Below are positions 26,461 through 35,745 of a stretch of 64,000 nucleotides of DNA, in pieces; position 1 is the stretch's first letter, and each line of letters starts with the position of its first letter. Under the pieces are notes generated by a model. That model searched no databases and had not been told where the DNA came from. It saw only the letters and a list, made by a program, of their open reading frames with translations. Source of the DNA: Nonlabens marinus S1-08 (GTDB taxonomy: Bacteria > Bacteroidota > Bacteroidia > Flavobacteriales > Flavobacteriaceae); assembly GCF_000831385.1 (NCBI RefSeq), contig NZ_AP014548.1, positions 372,001-436,000 on the forward strand, written 5' to 3'. The position numbers and the translations under genes are program-made.

Positions 26461-29400
26461 TTAGTCCGCAATATTTGGGTTAAGCCATTTTTCCGCTTTC
26501 GCGAAAGTGATTCCTTTACGATCTGCATAATCCTTGACCTGATCTTCCTTGATCTTGCCTAATCCAAAATAGCGGGATTCAGGATGCGAAATGTAATAAC
26601 CTGAAACGCTAGCAGCTGGCCACATAGCAAGACTTTCCGTCAACTTGACTCCTATTTGGTCTTCTACTTTCAGCAGTTCCCAGATCGTTTCTTTTTCCAG
26701 ATGATCCGGACAGGCTGGATAGCCTGGTGCTGGTCGTATTCCCTTGTATTCTTCCTTGATCAAATCATTATTTTCCAGCTGCTCATCGCTGGCATAACCC
26801 CAGAATTCCTTGCGGATTTTCAAATGCAGATATTCTGCAAGAGCCTCGGCAAGTCGGTCTGCAAGTGCTTTGAGCATGATGGAATTGTAGTCGTCGTGAT
26901 CTTTTTCAAATTGGGCTGCACGTTCTGGAACGCCAAAACCTGTGCTCACGCAAAAAGCTCCAATGTAATCCTGTTTGCCAGAATCCTTCGGCGCGATGAA
27001 ATCTGCTAGTGCTATCTGTGGTTTTCCTGTGGCTTTTTTTGATTGCTGGCGCAGCGTTCTAAAAATAAATTCCTGATCGGTTCCCTCAACTTTAATGTCG
27101 TCGTGGTTAATGGTGTTTGCTGGAAACAATCCGTAGATGGCTTTGGCTTCCAGCCAATTTTCATCAATAATTTGCTGGAGCATTTCTTGAGCATCGGCAA
27201 AAAGCTCTGTGGCTTGTTCGCCAACGACTTCATCACTCAAAATATCCGGATAACGACCGTGCAAATCCCAACTGCGGAAGAACGGTGACCAGTCAATATA
27301 TTCTGAAACACGATTTAAATCAATGTTCTCCAAAACATGAACCCCTAGCTTTTCCGGCTTTACGGCCTCATAACTTGACCAATCAATGGCAAACTTGTGT
27401 TCACGTGCCGTATCAATGGTTAGGTAGTCTTTCTTTTTAGCCCTTCCTAGAAAGTCGTCGCGCAGCTTTGTGTATTCTTCTTTTTTCGCTTTCGCGAAAG
27501 CGAAATAATCATCATCCTTATCGCCTGTCAATTCTCCAGCAATTGTCACGGCTCTGCTCGCATCGTTTACGTGGACAATGGTTCCCTCATATTCTGGAGC
27601 GATCTTCACGGCCGTGTGCGCTCGCGAGGTTGTCGCACCGCCTATCATGAGTGGCACCTCAAAATTGCGACGCTTCATCTCTTTGGCGATATACACCATC
27701 TCGTCCAGCGACGGCGTAATGAGTCCGCTGAGTCCGATAATATCGACATTATGCTCAATCGCTGCATCCAATATTTTTTCTGGTGGCACCATGACGCCCA
27801 AGTCGATGATCTCATAATTATTACAGGCCAATACGACGCTCACAATATTTTTCCCGATGTCGTGGACGTCGCCTTTTACGGTGGCCATGAGGACTTTGGG
27901 GGCGCTGGCCCCTAAATCCCCAGAGGGGACTTTTTTGAGTTCGTATTGAACTTCGTTCAAAACGAACTCAATATCGTTGAGCACTTGTTCGTTTTTGAAT
28001 CTTATGACTCTAAATCCATGCTCTTGAAGCCAGTTGGTTCTTTCTTGATCTTTTTCTTGTTGTTCTTCTGTATCGTGATAACCACCATCTATTTCAATCA
28101 CTAGATTTTCTCTAAGACAAACAAAATCTACGATATACATTCCGATAATATGCTCTCTGCGGAATTTGTAACCATCCAATTTTTTATTACTCAAAACTTC
28201 CCACATCTTATTCTCTGCAGGTGTTGGGTTTTTCCGTTTTTCCTTTACTCTTTGTTGCAATAAGCCATAGGCTATTGGATTGGCGGTACGCCATGATGAA
28301 AAAGTCCCCTTTGAGGATTTAGGGGCTTGGAGTCTAAGTCTCTCCTTTTCCTTCTCGATAAAAGGCAACAGATAAGCCACAGCTTTTTTCATTACACGCG
28401 CGCTTTTTACTACCTGCGGCAAGAACATTTTTCCAGAACCAAAGAGATCGCCCACTACATTCATTCCCGTCATCAGGTTGCCTTCGATTACTTCGATGGG
28501 TGCGGTTGCGGCAAGTCTGGCTTCTTCTACATCTTCTATAATATAGGCGTCAATTCCTTTTACTAACGCTCGTGTGATGCGGTCCTGCAAGGAAGTTTCT
28601 CTCCAACTGTTGTCGATAATACTGGTTCTAGCAGTTTGGGTTACACTTTCTGCATAGTCCAGTAGACGCTCTGTGGCATCATCACGACGGTTGAGTAGCA
28701 CATCTTCTACGTAATCGAGAAGTTCTTTGTCGATATCATCATAGACTTCCAGCATCGCTGGATTGACGATTCCCATATTCATTCCGGCCTTGATCGCATG
28801 AAACAAAAAAGCGCTGTGCATTGCCTCGCGGACTTTATTATTACCACGAAAACTGAAACTCACGTTGCTCACACCACCACTAACGCTCGCGTGCGGTAGG
28901 TTTTCTCGTACCCATCGCGTTCCTTCAATAAAATCAATAGCATTTAGTTTGTGCTCGTCCATTCCCGTTGCAACTGGGAAGATATTGAGGTCAAAAATGA
29001 TATCCTCAGGTGCAAACTTCACTTCATCCACCAAAATATCATAACTGCGTTTTGCGATCTCGATGCGACGCTCATAGGTATCGGCTTGACCAACCTCATC
29101 AAAAGCCATAACGATCACGGCCGCACCGTAGCGCTTGATAGCTTTGGCGTGTTTTATAAATTCTTCCTCGCCTTCTTTAAGGCTGATGGAATTGACCACA
29201 CATTTTCCCTGAACCACCTGCAATCCAGCCTCGATGATTTCCCATTTGGAACTATCGATCATGATAGGCACTCTGGAAATATCGGGTTCTGCGGCAATGA
29301 GATTCAGGAATTTGACCATCGCAGCCTTGCCGTCGATCATTCCATCATCCATGTTGATGTCGATGATCTGTGCGCCATTTTCTACCTGTTCTCTTGCAAT

Positions 29401-29562
29401 CTCCAGCGCCTCATCAAATTTCTCTTCGTTGATGAGTCGTAGGAATTTTTTGGAGCCAGCAACGTTGGTGCGCTCACCAACGTTGACAAAATTACTTTCG
29501 GGTGTGATGACCAGCGGTTCGAGTCCGCTAAGTTTGAGTGGCCTAAAATCCTTATCCGACAT
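26461..29562 (-). CDS. metH: Methionine synthase, folate/B12/reactivation part, with an inserted DUF559 nuclease domain
   Basis: 1033 aa. Order: pterin-binding domain (about 15-290, [14 protein letters not shown]), cap four-helix domain (about 310-410, ending [11 protein letters not shown]), DUF559 insertion (about 415-550), B12-binding Rossmann domain (DVHDIGKN, His cobalt ligand about 566), AdoMet reactivation domain (about 690-1033, [12 protein letters not shown]). The homocysteine domain is the separate upstream gene; their frames overlap by 11 bp, so the enzyme is split but complete. The insertion keeps the frame and lies in the linker before the B12 domain. Two palindromes are embedded: AFAKA at 27487-27502 and a one-mismatch copy near the C-terminus (TFAKAEKW). 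Confidence 0.93.
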   Translation of the reverse strand: MSDKDFRPLKLSGLEPLVITPESNFVNVGERTNVAGSKKFLRLINEEKFDEALEIAREQVENGAQIIDINMDDGMIDGKAAMVKFLNLIAAEPDISRVPIMIDSSKWEIIEAGLQVVQGKCVVNSISLKEGEEEFIKHAKAIKRYGAAVIVMAFDEVGQADTYERRIEIAKRSYDILVDEVKFAPEDIIFDLNIFPVATGMDEHKLNAIDFIEGTRWVRENLPHASVSGGVSNVSFSFRGNNKVREAMHSAFLFHAIKAGMNMGIVNPAMLEVYDDIDKELLDYVEDVLLNRRDDATERLLDYAESVTQTARTSIIDNSWRETSLQDRITRALVKGIDAYIIEDVEEARLAATAPIEVIEGNLMTGMNVVGDLFGSGKMFLPQVVKSARVMKKAVAYLLPFIEKEKERLRLQAPKSSKGTFSSWRTANPIAYGLLQQRVKEKRKNPTPAENKMWEVLSNKKLDGYKFRREHIIGMYIVDFVCLRENLVIEIDGGYHDTEEQQEKDQERTNWLQEHGFRVIRFKNEQVLNDIEFVLNEVQYELKKVPSGDLGASAPKVLMATVKGDVHDIGKNIVSVVLACNNYEIIDLGVMVPPEKILDAAIEHNVDIIGLSGLITPSLDEMVYIAKEMKRRNFEVPLMIGGATTSRAHTAVKIAPEYEGTIVHVNDASRAVTIAGELTGDKDDDYFAFAKAKKEEYTKLRDDFLGRAKKKDYLTIDTAREHKFAIDWSSYEAVKPEKLGVHVLENIDLNRVSEYIDWSPFFRSWDLHGRYPDILSDEVVGEQATELFADAQEMLQQIIDENWLEAKAIYGLFPANTINHDDIKVEGTDQEFIFRTLRQQSKKATGKPQIALADFIAPKDSGKQDYIGAFCVSTGFGVPERAAQFEKDHDDYNSIMLKALADRLAEALAEYLHLKIRKEFWGYASDEQLENNDLIKEEYKGIRPAPGYPACPDHLEKETIWELLKVEDQIGVKLTESLAMWPAASVSGYYISHPESRYFGLGKIKEDQVKDYADRKGITFAKAEKWLNPNIAD
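26494..26509. repeat. Iterated palindrome, one mismatch, in metH
   Basis: CGCTTTCGCGAAAGTG, read as TFAKAE near the MetH C-terminus. Confidence 0.9.
27485..27504. repeat. Iterated palindrome copy inside metH (20 bp)
   Basis: TTCGCTTTCGCGAAAGCGAA; read as FAFAKA in the linker before the reactivation domain. Confidence 0.97.
27908..27935 (+). repeat. Left terminal inverted repeat of the DUF559 insertion
   Basis: GCCCCTAAATCCCCAGAGGG and following GACTTTTT; partner at 28299-28326 in inverted orientation, two mismatches in 28. Confidence 0.85.
28299..28326 (-). repeat. Right terminal inverted repeat of the DUF559 insertion
   Basis: Minus strand GCCCCTAAATCCTCAAAGGG and following GACTTTTT; partner of 27908-27935. 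In MetH it encodes APKSSKGTF. Confidence 0.85.
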
Positions 29563-30577
29563 CTGCTAGTTTTTGAAATGATGGAATAGGTCTAGGTTGG
29601 TATTCTTCTGCTAATTTAGCTATGGCAGCAATATGTTCTGGAGTCGTCCCACAACAACCACCAATGATGTTGACCAATGATTTGTCCAAATATTCCCTGA
29701 TTTGTGAAGCCATTTGCTCTGGCGACTCGTCGTATTCACCAAACGCATTAGGCAAGCCCGCATTGGGATAAGCACTAATCCCGAATTGAGATTTCCCTGC
29801 AACAGTTTCTAGATATGGAGTCAATTGTTTTGCGCCCAAAGCGCAATTAAACCCAACCGACAATAGCGGAATGTGTTCAATGGAAATCAGAAAAGCCTCG
29901 GCAGTTTGACCGCTTAATGTTCTTCCTGAAGCATCGGTTATGGTACCGCTGACCATAACTGGAATATCCGATCCCAATTCTTCTTTGAGTTCTTCAATGG
30001 CAAAAAGGGCAGCCTTAGCATTGAGCGTGTCAAATACGGTTTCTACCAGTAAAATATCAACGCCGCCTTTGACGAGTCCAGCAGCTTGTTGTTTGTAAGC
30101 CTTGCGTAATTCCTCAAACGTGATCGCCCTAAAACCAGGATCGTTTACATCTGGCGACATGCTGGCCGTTTTGTTGGTTGGGCCTATGGCGCCTGCTATG
30201 AATCTGGGTTTGTGAGGTTCTTTTTTGGTAAACTCGTCGGCTACTTGACGGGCGATTTTTGCGCTCTGGATGTTGAGCTCGTCCACCAGATCTTCCATGT
30301 GATAATCTGACATGGCAATGGTTGTTGCACTAAAGGTGTTGGTCTCTACAATATCTGCTCCAGCCGCAAAATAGGCTGCGTGAACGCCTGCGATGGCTTC
30401 GGGCTGAGTAATAGAAAGTAAATCGTTATTTCCCTTTACATCAGATCCGTAATCTGCAAACCGCTTGCCTCTAAAATCTGCCTCGGTAAATTTGTGTCGC
30501 TGCAGCATCGTTCCCATGGCACCATCCAGCACTAGGATGCGCTCTTGCAAGGCATTAAATAAATCGTTATTTCTCAA
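29552..30577 (-). CDS. metH: Methionine synthase, homocysteine-binding part (split MetH N-terminal domain)
   Basis: 341 aa. Homocysteine S-methyltransferase TIM barrel: [12 protein letters not shown] (about 17), [16 protein letters not shown], and zinc ligands Cys in GFNCALGA (about 244) and Cys-Cys in [11 protein letters not shown] (about 309-310). It corresponds to residues 1-350 of E. coli MetH. Its stop lies 11 bp inside the following MetH gene, which has its own start, so the split is an organisation common in Bacteroidota and not a frameshift. Preceded by a palindrome copy and a SAM-I riboswitch. Confidence 0.94.
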   Translation of the reverse strand: MRNNDLFNALQERILVLDGAMGTMLQRHKFTEADFRGKRFADYGSDVKGNNDLLSITQPEAIAGVHAAYFAAGADIVETNTFSATTIAMSDYHMEDLVDELNIQSAKIARQVADEFTKKEPHKPRFIAGAIGPTNKTASMSPDVNDPGFRAITFEELRKAYKQQAAGLVKGGVDILLVETVFDTLNAKAALFAIEELKEELGSDIPVMVSGTITDASGRTLSGQTAEAFLISIEHIPLLSVGFNCALGAKQLTPYLETVAGKSQFGISAYPNAGLPNAFGEYDESPEQMASQIREYLDKSLVNIIGGCCGTTPEHIAAIAKLAEEYQPRPIPSFQKLADVG

Positions 30578-30663
30578 TCTTTATGTTTCTAATTAAAGGC
30601 TCGCTTGCAACCGAGTTTCATCAAATGATGAAGTTTTTAGTTTGCTTGATTTTTGAGTAGAAG

Positions 30664-30683
30664 TTCGCTTTCGCGAAAGCGAA
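30664..30683. repeat. Iterated palindrome copy between SAM-I riboswitch and metH (20 bp)
   Basis: TTCGCTTTCGCGAAAGCGAA, 87 bp before the metH start and 45 bp after the aptamer, that is in the expression-platform region. Its hairpin potential could matter for read-through. Confidence 0.97.
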
Positions 30684-30727
30684 AAAAAGCGTGCAATTTT
30701 AAAAGAAAGAATAGCGATGAAGCTGAT

Positions 30728-30830
30728 AGTTATCTGTCCACATTGCTGCGGTAGAATGAGGCACCTTCTGCAAAGTCGCAGGGTTGCCAAGGTCTCAACG
30801 GGTCTAATCCCTGAACCTTTCTTTATAACT
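30728..30830 (-). promoter_or_regulatory. SAM-I (S-box) riboswitch upstream of metH-metF
   Basis: Minus strand shows the S-box core: AGAAAGGTTCAGGGA, GACCC, CCTTGGCAACCCTG, then AAGGTGCCTCATTC. The closing P1 stem is AGTTAT (30825-30830) with ATAACT (30728-30733). In this family SAM binding turns expression off, fitting methionine synthase and metF downstream. Confidence 0.88.
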
Positions 30831-30850
30831 CAAAATGCAATGAACTGATA

Positions 30851-30881
30851 CAAATATGGACTTTGAAAAGTCAAAAACAAA
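30851..30881 (-). promoter_or_regulatory. Promoter of the metH unit
   Basis: Minus strand TTTG (30878-30881), 19-bp spacer, CATATTTG (30851-30858), matching the Bacteroidota TTTG-N19-TAnnTTTG pattern except for the first base. It would start transcription just ahead of the riboswitch. Confidence 0.6.
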
Positions 30882-30931
30882 ATTAAAATCAAAAATAAAA
30901 TTCATAGAAATAGATAATTTATTAAAACAGA

Positions 30932-31510
30932 TCAATTCATTTTAAAAAAATTATCGACCTCGGTGAAATAATCTTCACCATAGTGCTTCAAAAAACTACC
31001 ATCAGGTTTCAATAGAAAAAAAGCCCCACAATTTTGGTCTGAAGTAAAAAGGTTCGATTTGAAAAACCCAGGATCTGATTGATATTTCTCTATTGCTTCA
31101 TAGATGTTTTGAAATTCTGCAATATCCTCATAAACAAAAAAATCAACAGCATTGTACTTTTTACTCATTCTAGCAGAAATTCGAATTCCATTATGAGCGA
31201 CGACATCTTTAGTTTTTAATGAAGCATTAGCTATCAGACAATTAGTCCCAAATTGCTCATAGTTAATAAGAATCGCTTTTTCGGGATCAATTTTTGTTTG
31301 TAACTGACTCTGTAATGAATCTCTCAGTTGGTCAGCATCGGCTTTACTCAATTGCCCAAAAAATGATTGTCGACTCTTTTTATACTCTCTGTTTAATTTC
31401 GAATTAACTCTTACATCACCCTCATCATAGGGGTTCGGCGCGAATATTTCGCCAGTTTTACAAGACATCAACACCAATGTTGCAGCGAATAATAAAATAA
31501 CCTGTTTCAT
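30932..31510 (-). CDS. Lipoprotein of unknown function
   Basis: 192 aa. Lipobox LMSC at about residue 17, giving an outer- or inner-membrane-anchored protein. The middle (SKADADQLRDSLQSQLQTKIDPEKAILINYEQ, described in part) is helical. The C-terminal half has Phe-rich strands, including CGAFFLLKPDGSFLKHYGEDYF, a thioredoxin-like ending in which peptide chains often follow a DGxxLKHYGE pattern. No CxxC is present. Last gene of the ferredoxin unit, 16 bp downstream. Confidence 0.65.
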   Translation of the reverse strand: MKQVILLFAATLVLMSCKTGEIFAPNPYDEGDVRVNSKLNREYKKSRQSFFGQLSKADADQLRDSLQSQLQTKIDPEKAILINYEQFGTNCLIANASLKTKDVVAHNGIRISARMSKKYNAVDFFVYEDIAEFQNIYEAIEKYQSDPGFFKSNLFTSDQNCGAFFLLKPDGSFLKHYGEDYFTEVDNFFKMN

Positions 31511-31526
31511 AAGATCTTATACTACA

Positions 31527-31847
31527 CTACTCCTCAGGAGCCAGTTCAATCACCAACCCCTCCAAATCTTCAGTAATCGGAATTTGACATCCAAGCCTTG
31601 AGTTATCTTTTACAAAAGATGCTTCCCAAAGCATGGCTTCTTCATCATCATTGCGCTCACCTAAATCGTGATCGCTAATGATATAACATTGACAGGTGGC
31701 GCACATTGCCATACCGCCACAAACCGCTTGGACAGGTAAATCATAGGCCTTGCAGACTTCCATGATGTTCATGTTCATGTCTGTAGGCGCATCGACCTCG
31801 TGACGCTGGCCTTCACGGTCAATGATGGTGATCTTGATATCAGACAT
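31527..31847 (-). CDS. [2Fe-2S] ferredoxin
   Basis: 106 aa plant/adrenodoxin-type ferredoxin. Cluster ligands are seen in AVCGGMAMCATCQC (C-x5-C-x2-C, about 42-51) and a distal Cys in RLGCQIP (about 90). The C-terminal ELAPEE is typical of adrenodoxin-like members. Its start overlaps the reductase stop by 8 bp, strongly suggesting that the two are electron-transfer partners. Confidence 0.9.
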   Translation of the reverse strand: MSDIKITIIDREGQRHEVDAPTDMNMNIMEVCKAYDLPVQAVCGGMAMCATCQCYIISDHDLGERNDDEEAMLWEASFVKDNSRLGCQIPITEDLEGLVIELAPEE

Positions 31848-32928
31848 TCTGCTTGTTGCCTATTTTTTTGACCACTGCTTTTTCAGCTTCTTTTCGGGAA
31901 CCGTCAAATCCATCAATGCCGCCAACGGTGGTGTATTTCATGACATAACGTTTGTCTGGAAAGATTCTTTGGTAAGCACTCTGACACATTAATGTTGCCT
32001 CGTGAAAACCGCAAAGAATCAGTTTCAATTTTCCTGGATAGGTATTCACATCGCCTATAGCATAGATGCCAGGAATGTTGGTTTGATAGTCCAAGGTATT
32101 ATCCACTTTGATCGCATTCTTTTCTATTTCTAGACCCCAATCGGCTATAGGGCCTAATTTAGGAGCAAGACCAAATAACGGAATAAAAGCATCGCACTCG
32201 ATGACTTCCATGCGTTTTGCCTCGTCGTTGTGTTGCAATAGAACGGATTCAACAGCACCTTCACCATTGATGTCAAGGATTTCGGCTGGAGTGACTAGTC
32301 TGATTTTATCTTGATCGACCAACTCCTCTACTTTCTCCACACTATCCAGCGCACCACGGAATTCCTCACGGCGATGTACCAAAGTTACCTCACTGGCAAC
32401 ATCTGCCAAAAAGATCGACCAGTCCAACGCACTATCGCCACCACCAGCGATCACTACTTTTTTGCCACGATAATCCTCTGGATCCTTGATCATGTAAGCA
32501 AGTCCTTTATCCTCGTACTTCTCCAATCCGTCGATGGTTGGTTTACGTGGTTCAAAAGAACCCAAACCGCCAGCAATAGCGACGATTTTTGTATGATGTT
32601 TAGTTCCCTTGTTAGTGGTCACTATGAATGTTCCATCATCCAGTTTGTCTATGGTTTCGGCACGCTCGCCTAGTGTAAATCCAGGCTGGAACGGTTCGAT
32701 CTGTTTCATAAGATTATTAACCAGATCTCCGGCCAGTACTTCTGGAAAGCCTGGAATGTCGTAAATAGGCTTTTTAGGGTATAGCTCAGTACATTGACCA
32801 CCAGGTTGCGCAAGTGCGTCAATGATGTGGCACTTCAGCTTCAACAATCCGGCTTCAAAAACGGCAAAAAGTCCCGTCGGGCCTGCACCTATAATCAAAA
32901 TATCTGTGGTAATCATCTCTTTCTCCAT
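31840..32928 (-). CDS. Thioredoxin reductase-like ferredoxin-NADP+ reductase
   Basis: 362 aa flavoprotein. FAD motif GAGPTGLFAVFEAG (about 12-25), NADPH motif GGGDSALDW (about 168), and FAD/C-terminal motif YAIGDVNTYPGK (about 290). It lacks the redox CxxC of thioredoxin reductase, which places it with TrxR-like FNRs (YumC type). It overlaps the ferredoxin gene and presumably reduces that protein with NADPH. Confidence 0.87.
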   Translation of the reverse strand: MEKEMITTDILIIGAGPTGLFAVFEAGLLKLKCHIIDALAQPGGQCTELYPKKPIYDIPGFPEVLAGDLVNNLMKQIEPFQPGFTLGERAETIDKLDDGTFIVTTNKGTKHHTKIVAIAGGLGSFEPRKPTIDGLEKYEDKGLAYMIKDPEDYRGKKVVIAGGGDSALDWSIFLADVASEVTLVHRREEFRGALDSVEKVEELVDQDKIRLVTPAEILDINGEGAVESVLLQHNDEAKRMEVIECDAFIPLFGLAPKLGPIADWGLEIEKNAIKVDNTLDYQTNIPGIYAIGDVNTYPGKLKLILCGFHEATLMCQSAYQRIFPDKRYVMKYTTVGGIDGFDGSRKEAEKAVVKKIGNKQNV

Positions 32929-33342
32929 AGCAATTTCTTCCTCTCTTAGGGATGTGCAAAGGTCGTTAGCAAACGGCAGCTAAACAAGTCTTTAAGTATA
33001 AAGGAACAGCGCTTTACGATACCTTCCAAAAATTGTTTAGCAAATGTTTATAAAAATGCTTTGAGCAATGCAAAACATATCGATAAAAGTAAAGCAGTGT
33101 ACTATTTTAATGACTAAAGTTATAACTTTTTAGTAGTCTAATTCTTACTTTATATTGGATAATTCCTACAAGTTTGTTTATGTATAAAATTATTATTGTG
33201 TAATAAAACAATCATTTATCTAAAATATGTAAAACAAACTCGCTTTTCGTCCTACAAGATCATATTGGCTTTCGTCTACTTTTATATTGTAATTATTTGG
33301 TTTACAAGCAGGCAACTAATCGAAAAAAAATCAATAAGAACT
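32929..33342. other. AT-rich divergent spacer, no gene found
   Basis: Region between the ferredoxin reductase and histidine kinase genes. Only AT-rich sequence and weak dyads (for example around 33112-33138) are visible. It must hold the divergent promoters. Confidence 0.5.
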
Positions 33343-33369
33343 TTTGAAGTTTGTAATTCGCTACCTTTG
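33343..33369 (+). promoter_or_regulatory. Putative promoter of the GAF histidine kinase gene
   Basis: TTTG (33343-33346) and TACCTTTG (33362-33369), a perfect -7 match with a 15-bp spacer, shorter than usual. 47 bp before the ATG at 33417. Confidence 0.5.
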
Positions 33370-33416
33370 TAAGAAATAGCTACCCCTATACTTTTAAACG
33401 ATTACCAATATTCTAT

Positions 33417-34622
33417 ATGATAGTAGCCTTACATCCCGATAATGAGGATCAACGACTTAGATCGTTAAGGAATATTAATATTCTGGATTCCTTACCAGAA
33501 GAAAAATACGATCATATTACCGATTTAGCTACCTTCATTTGCGGCACTAAAAGCAGTGCCATTTCCCTGGTCGACGAGAATAGACAATGGTTTAAATCGA
33601 TTAAAGGGATGGCGACTTGTGAAACTCCTAGAGAAGTTAGTTTTTGCTCGCACGCTATTTTAAATCCTGACGAATTGATGGAGGTTCAGGATGCCAAACT
33701 CGATGAGCGATTTAAAAGTAATCCTTTAGTAACCGACCTAGAAAACCCCATAAGATATTATGCAGGTATTCCCATAAAAAATTCAGACGGAATGGTGCTA
33801 GGAACTTTATGTGTGCTAGATGATAAGCCAAATAGTCTTTCCCATGATCAAAAAATTGCTTTACGCAATTTAGGACGACAGGTTCAAGAGTTGGTTAAAC
33901 TACATGTTGTCAACGAGGATTTACGGGTCTCTAGGAATCAATTGAAAAAACACAACGGCCTACTGGAAGATTTTGCAGGTACGGTTTCGCATGACATGAA
34001 AATGCCACTAGCTAACCTTATTGTGACCTCAGACATATTAAATAAGAAGTATCACGGTCTCGTTGATGACGATGGTCGTAAGTACTTGAAATATTTAAAG
34101 AGTTCCTCTTTATCCTTAAGTGATTACATCACAAATATTCTAGCACACTACGAAAGCTCCGCTTATGAAGTGGATGACAGGGAAGATTTTGACCTTAATG
34201 AACTTTTAGAAAATATCATTGAGCTTATTAATATCAAGCACCACTGTGATATTCATTTACCAGAACAGAACTATCAATTGCATTGTAATCGCGTTGCACT
34301 GGAGCAGATTTTCCTTAACCTAATAGGCAATAGTATCAAATACAATGATAAGGAAGAGACCGTCATTGATTTTGGGGTAACCGAAACGGAAGATCTATAC
34401 AAATTTTCAATAACAGATAATGGCCGCGGTATTCCTAAAGAAAACCTACTTCACATTTTCAATCTATTTAATACCGTAGGAGAATACGATAGGTATGGGA
34501 ATCAAGGACACGGTATAGGACTCAGCACCGTTAAGCAACTCGTGGAAAACCTTGGAGGCTCTATTCATGCAGAATCTGTTCTAGGCGAAAGCACTACATT
34601 TTATTTTAGTGTTTCTAAATAA
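33417..34622 (+). CDS. GAF-domain sensor histidine kinase (orphan)
   Basis: 401 aa, soluble. N-terminal GAF domain (about 25-160; ICGTKSSAISLVDENRQWFKS is typical, quoted in part), a short coiled coil, HisKA with VSHDMKMPLANL (phospho-His about 190), then HATPase: N-box NLIGNSIKYND, G1 DNGRGIP, G2 GHGIGLSTVKQL. No response regulator is adjacent, so its partner lies elsewhere. The signal bound by GAF is not evident. Confidence 0.9.
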   Translation: MIVALHPDNEDQRLRSLRNINILDSLPEEKYDHITDLATFICGTKSSAISLVDENRQWFKSIKGMATCETPREVSFCSHAILNPDELMEVQDAKLDERFKSNPLVTDLENPIRYYAGIPIKNSDGMVLGTLCVLDDKPNSLSHDQKIALRNLGRQVQELVKLHVVNEDLRVSRNQLKKHNGLLEDFAGTVSHDMKMPLANLIVTSDILNKKYHGLVDDDGRKYLKYLKSSSLSLSDYITNILAHYESSAYEVDDREDFDLNELLENIIELINIKHHCDIHLPEQNYQLHCNRVALEQIFLNLIGNSIKYNDKEETVIDFGVTETEDLYKFSITDNGRGIPKENLLHIFNLFNTVGEYDRYGNQGHGIGLSTVKQLVENLGGSIHAESVLGESTTFYFSVSK

Positions 34623-34627
34623 AGCTT

Positions 34628-35719
34628 TTAAAGAATTTGAGATATCTCTATAGAAGTAGCTATTTTGCTGATCTTTACAATATCTGACACCAATCCCCTA
34701 GCAGTAACTTCCCTTCCTGCACCAGCGCCTTTGATCACTAATGGGTGTTGTGTATAACTCTCAGAATAAATTTCAAAAAATCCATCGCTCCCCAGCAATT
34801 GTCCAGCGGGAGTGTCATTTCTAACTGCTTGCAAAGAAACTTTCAGTTGCCTGTTTTGGACATGCAATTGCCCCAAATGCCTGAGAACTTCGTCCTCTTT
34901 TAATGCGTTCTTGCGCTCTTGAAAATAGGAATCCAGCTGAGGCAGATCCGTCAAAAATTCACTTAACGAGGCGCTTCGTAAATTAGGGGTTACTAAATTT
35001 TCAATGGCTATATCTTCAAATTCTAATTTGAGACCTGCTTCCCTAGCCAGAACGAGAAGCTTCCTAGCTACATCATTTCCAGATAAATCTTCTCGTGGGT
35101 CAGGTTCTGTATAACCCAATTCAAGGGCATCTTTTACCACTTCAGAAAACAGCACGTCTTCCTGAGAATACCTATTAAATATATATCCTAGAGAGCCAGA
35201 AAACACCCCATTGATCTCAAACAACCGCTCACCGCTATTGTAGAGATCTCGTGCAGTTTGTACTATAGGCAATCCTGCACCTACATTAGTTTCATATTCA
35301 AAAAAGAGATCTTTCCCCTTTAAAATAGAGCGTAATTGATCATAAAAGTTTTGAGATAGCGTATTGGCTATTTTATTTGCTGTAACGATATGAAATCCAT
35401 GTTCGGCAATTTCTGGATAAAATCTAGACAGCTCTATACTTGCTGTTGCATCGACTGCAATTTTAATGGCTTCCTGAGTCTCAGAAAATCTATAGAAACT
35501 CTGTGGATCTCTAGGCGATCCATTTGCATCAAAGATTTCCTTCCATTCCTTATCAATTCCTTCTTCTAGGGTCAAAACAGTGCTTGAATTAGCAAGGCCT
35601 ACGATACGCACATCGAGTTGATGATGAGACTTGAAAAAAGGTCGGCTGTCGAGAATTTGTTGGATAAAAGTTTTACCAACATTCCCAATGCCAAATAAAT
35701 ATAGATGTACTAGTTTCAT
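34628..35719 (-). CDS. hom: Homoserine dehydrogenase
   Basis: 363 aa. Reduces aspartate semialdehyde to homoserine. Rossmann motif FGIGNVGKTF (about 9-18), TANKIAN, GVFSGSLGYIFNRY (about 190), and the catalytic segment YTEPDPREDLSGNDVARKLLVLARE (quoted in part; about 218). No aspartokinase and no ACT domain, so it is a stand-alone enzyme like the dehydrogenase half of ThrA/MetL. Third gene after metY and metX under a SAM-I riboswitch, so it feeds methionine synthesis. Confidence 0.92.
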   Translation of the reverse strand: MKLVHLYLFGIGNVGKTFIQQILDSRPFFKSHHQLDVRIVGLANSSTVLTLEEGIDKEWKEIFDANGSPRDPQSFYRFSETQEAIKIAVDATASIELSRFYPEIAEHGFHIVTANKIANTLSQNFYDQLRSILKGKDLFFEYETNVGAGLPIVQTARDLYNSGERLFEINGVFSGSLGYIFNRYSQEDVLFSEVVKDALELGYTEPDPREDLSGNDVARKLLVLAREAGLKLEFEDIAIENLVTPNLRSASLSEFLTDLPQLDSYFQERKNALKEDEVLRHLGQLHVQNRQLKVSLQAVRNDTPAGQLLGSDGFFEIYSESYTQHPLVIKGAGAGREVTARGLVSDIVKISKIATSIEISQIL

Positions 35720-35745
35720 AATAACTTTATGGGTTTACTGATGAT

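Larger units (their letters stand above)
27908..28326 (-). mobile_element. DUF559 nuclease insertion element within metH
   Basis: A 419-bp segment bounded by inverted repeats at 27908-27935 and 28299-28326 that match at 26 of 28 positions (GCCCCTAAATCC... to ...GGGGACTTTTT). Inside is a DUF559/Vsr-like PD-(D/E)XK nuclease domain: [38 protein letters not shown] and HGFRVIRF. Active-site acidic residues look intact. It is translated as part of MetH with no stop. No intein splice motifs and no clear target duplication were seen. Confidence 0.8.

Noticed and set aside
27908..28326. Intein inside MetH
   Set aside because: No N-terminal Cys/Ser block, no C-terminal His-Asn, no LAGLIDADG or HNH; the insert is a DUF559 nuclease with inverted DNA ends.
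26461..30577. metH broken by frameshift into two pseudogene parts
   Set aside because: Both parts have their own starts, complete domains and an 11-bp overlap; a split MetH is common in Bacteroidota.
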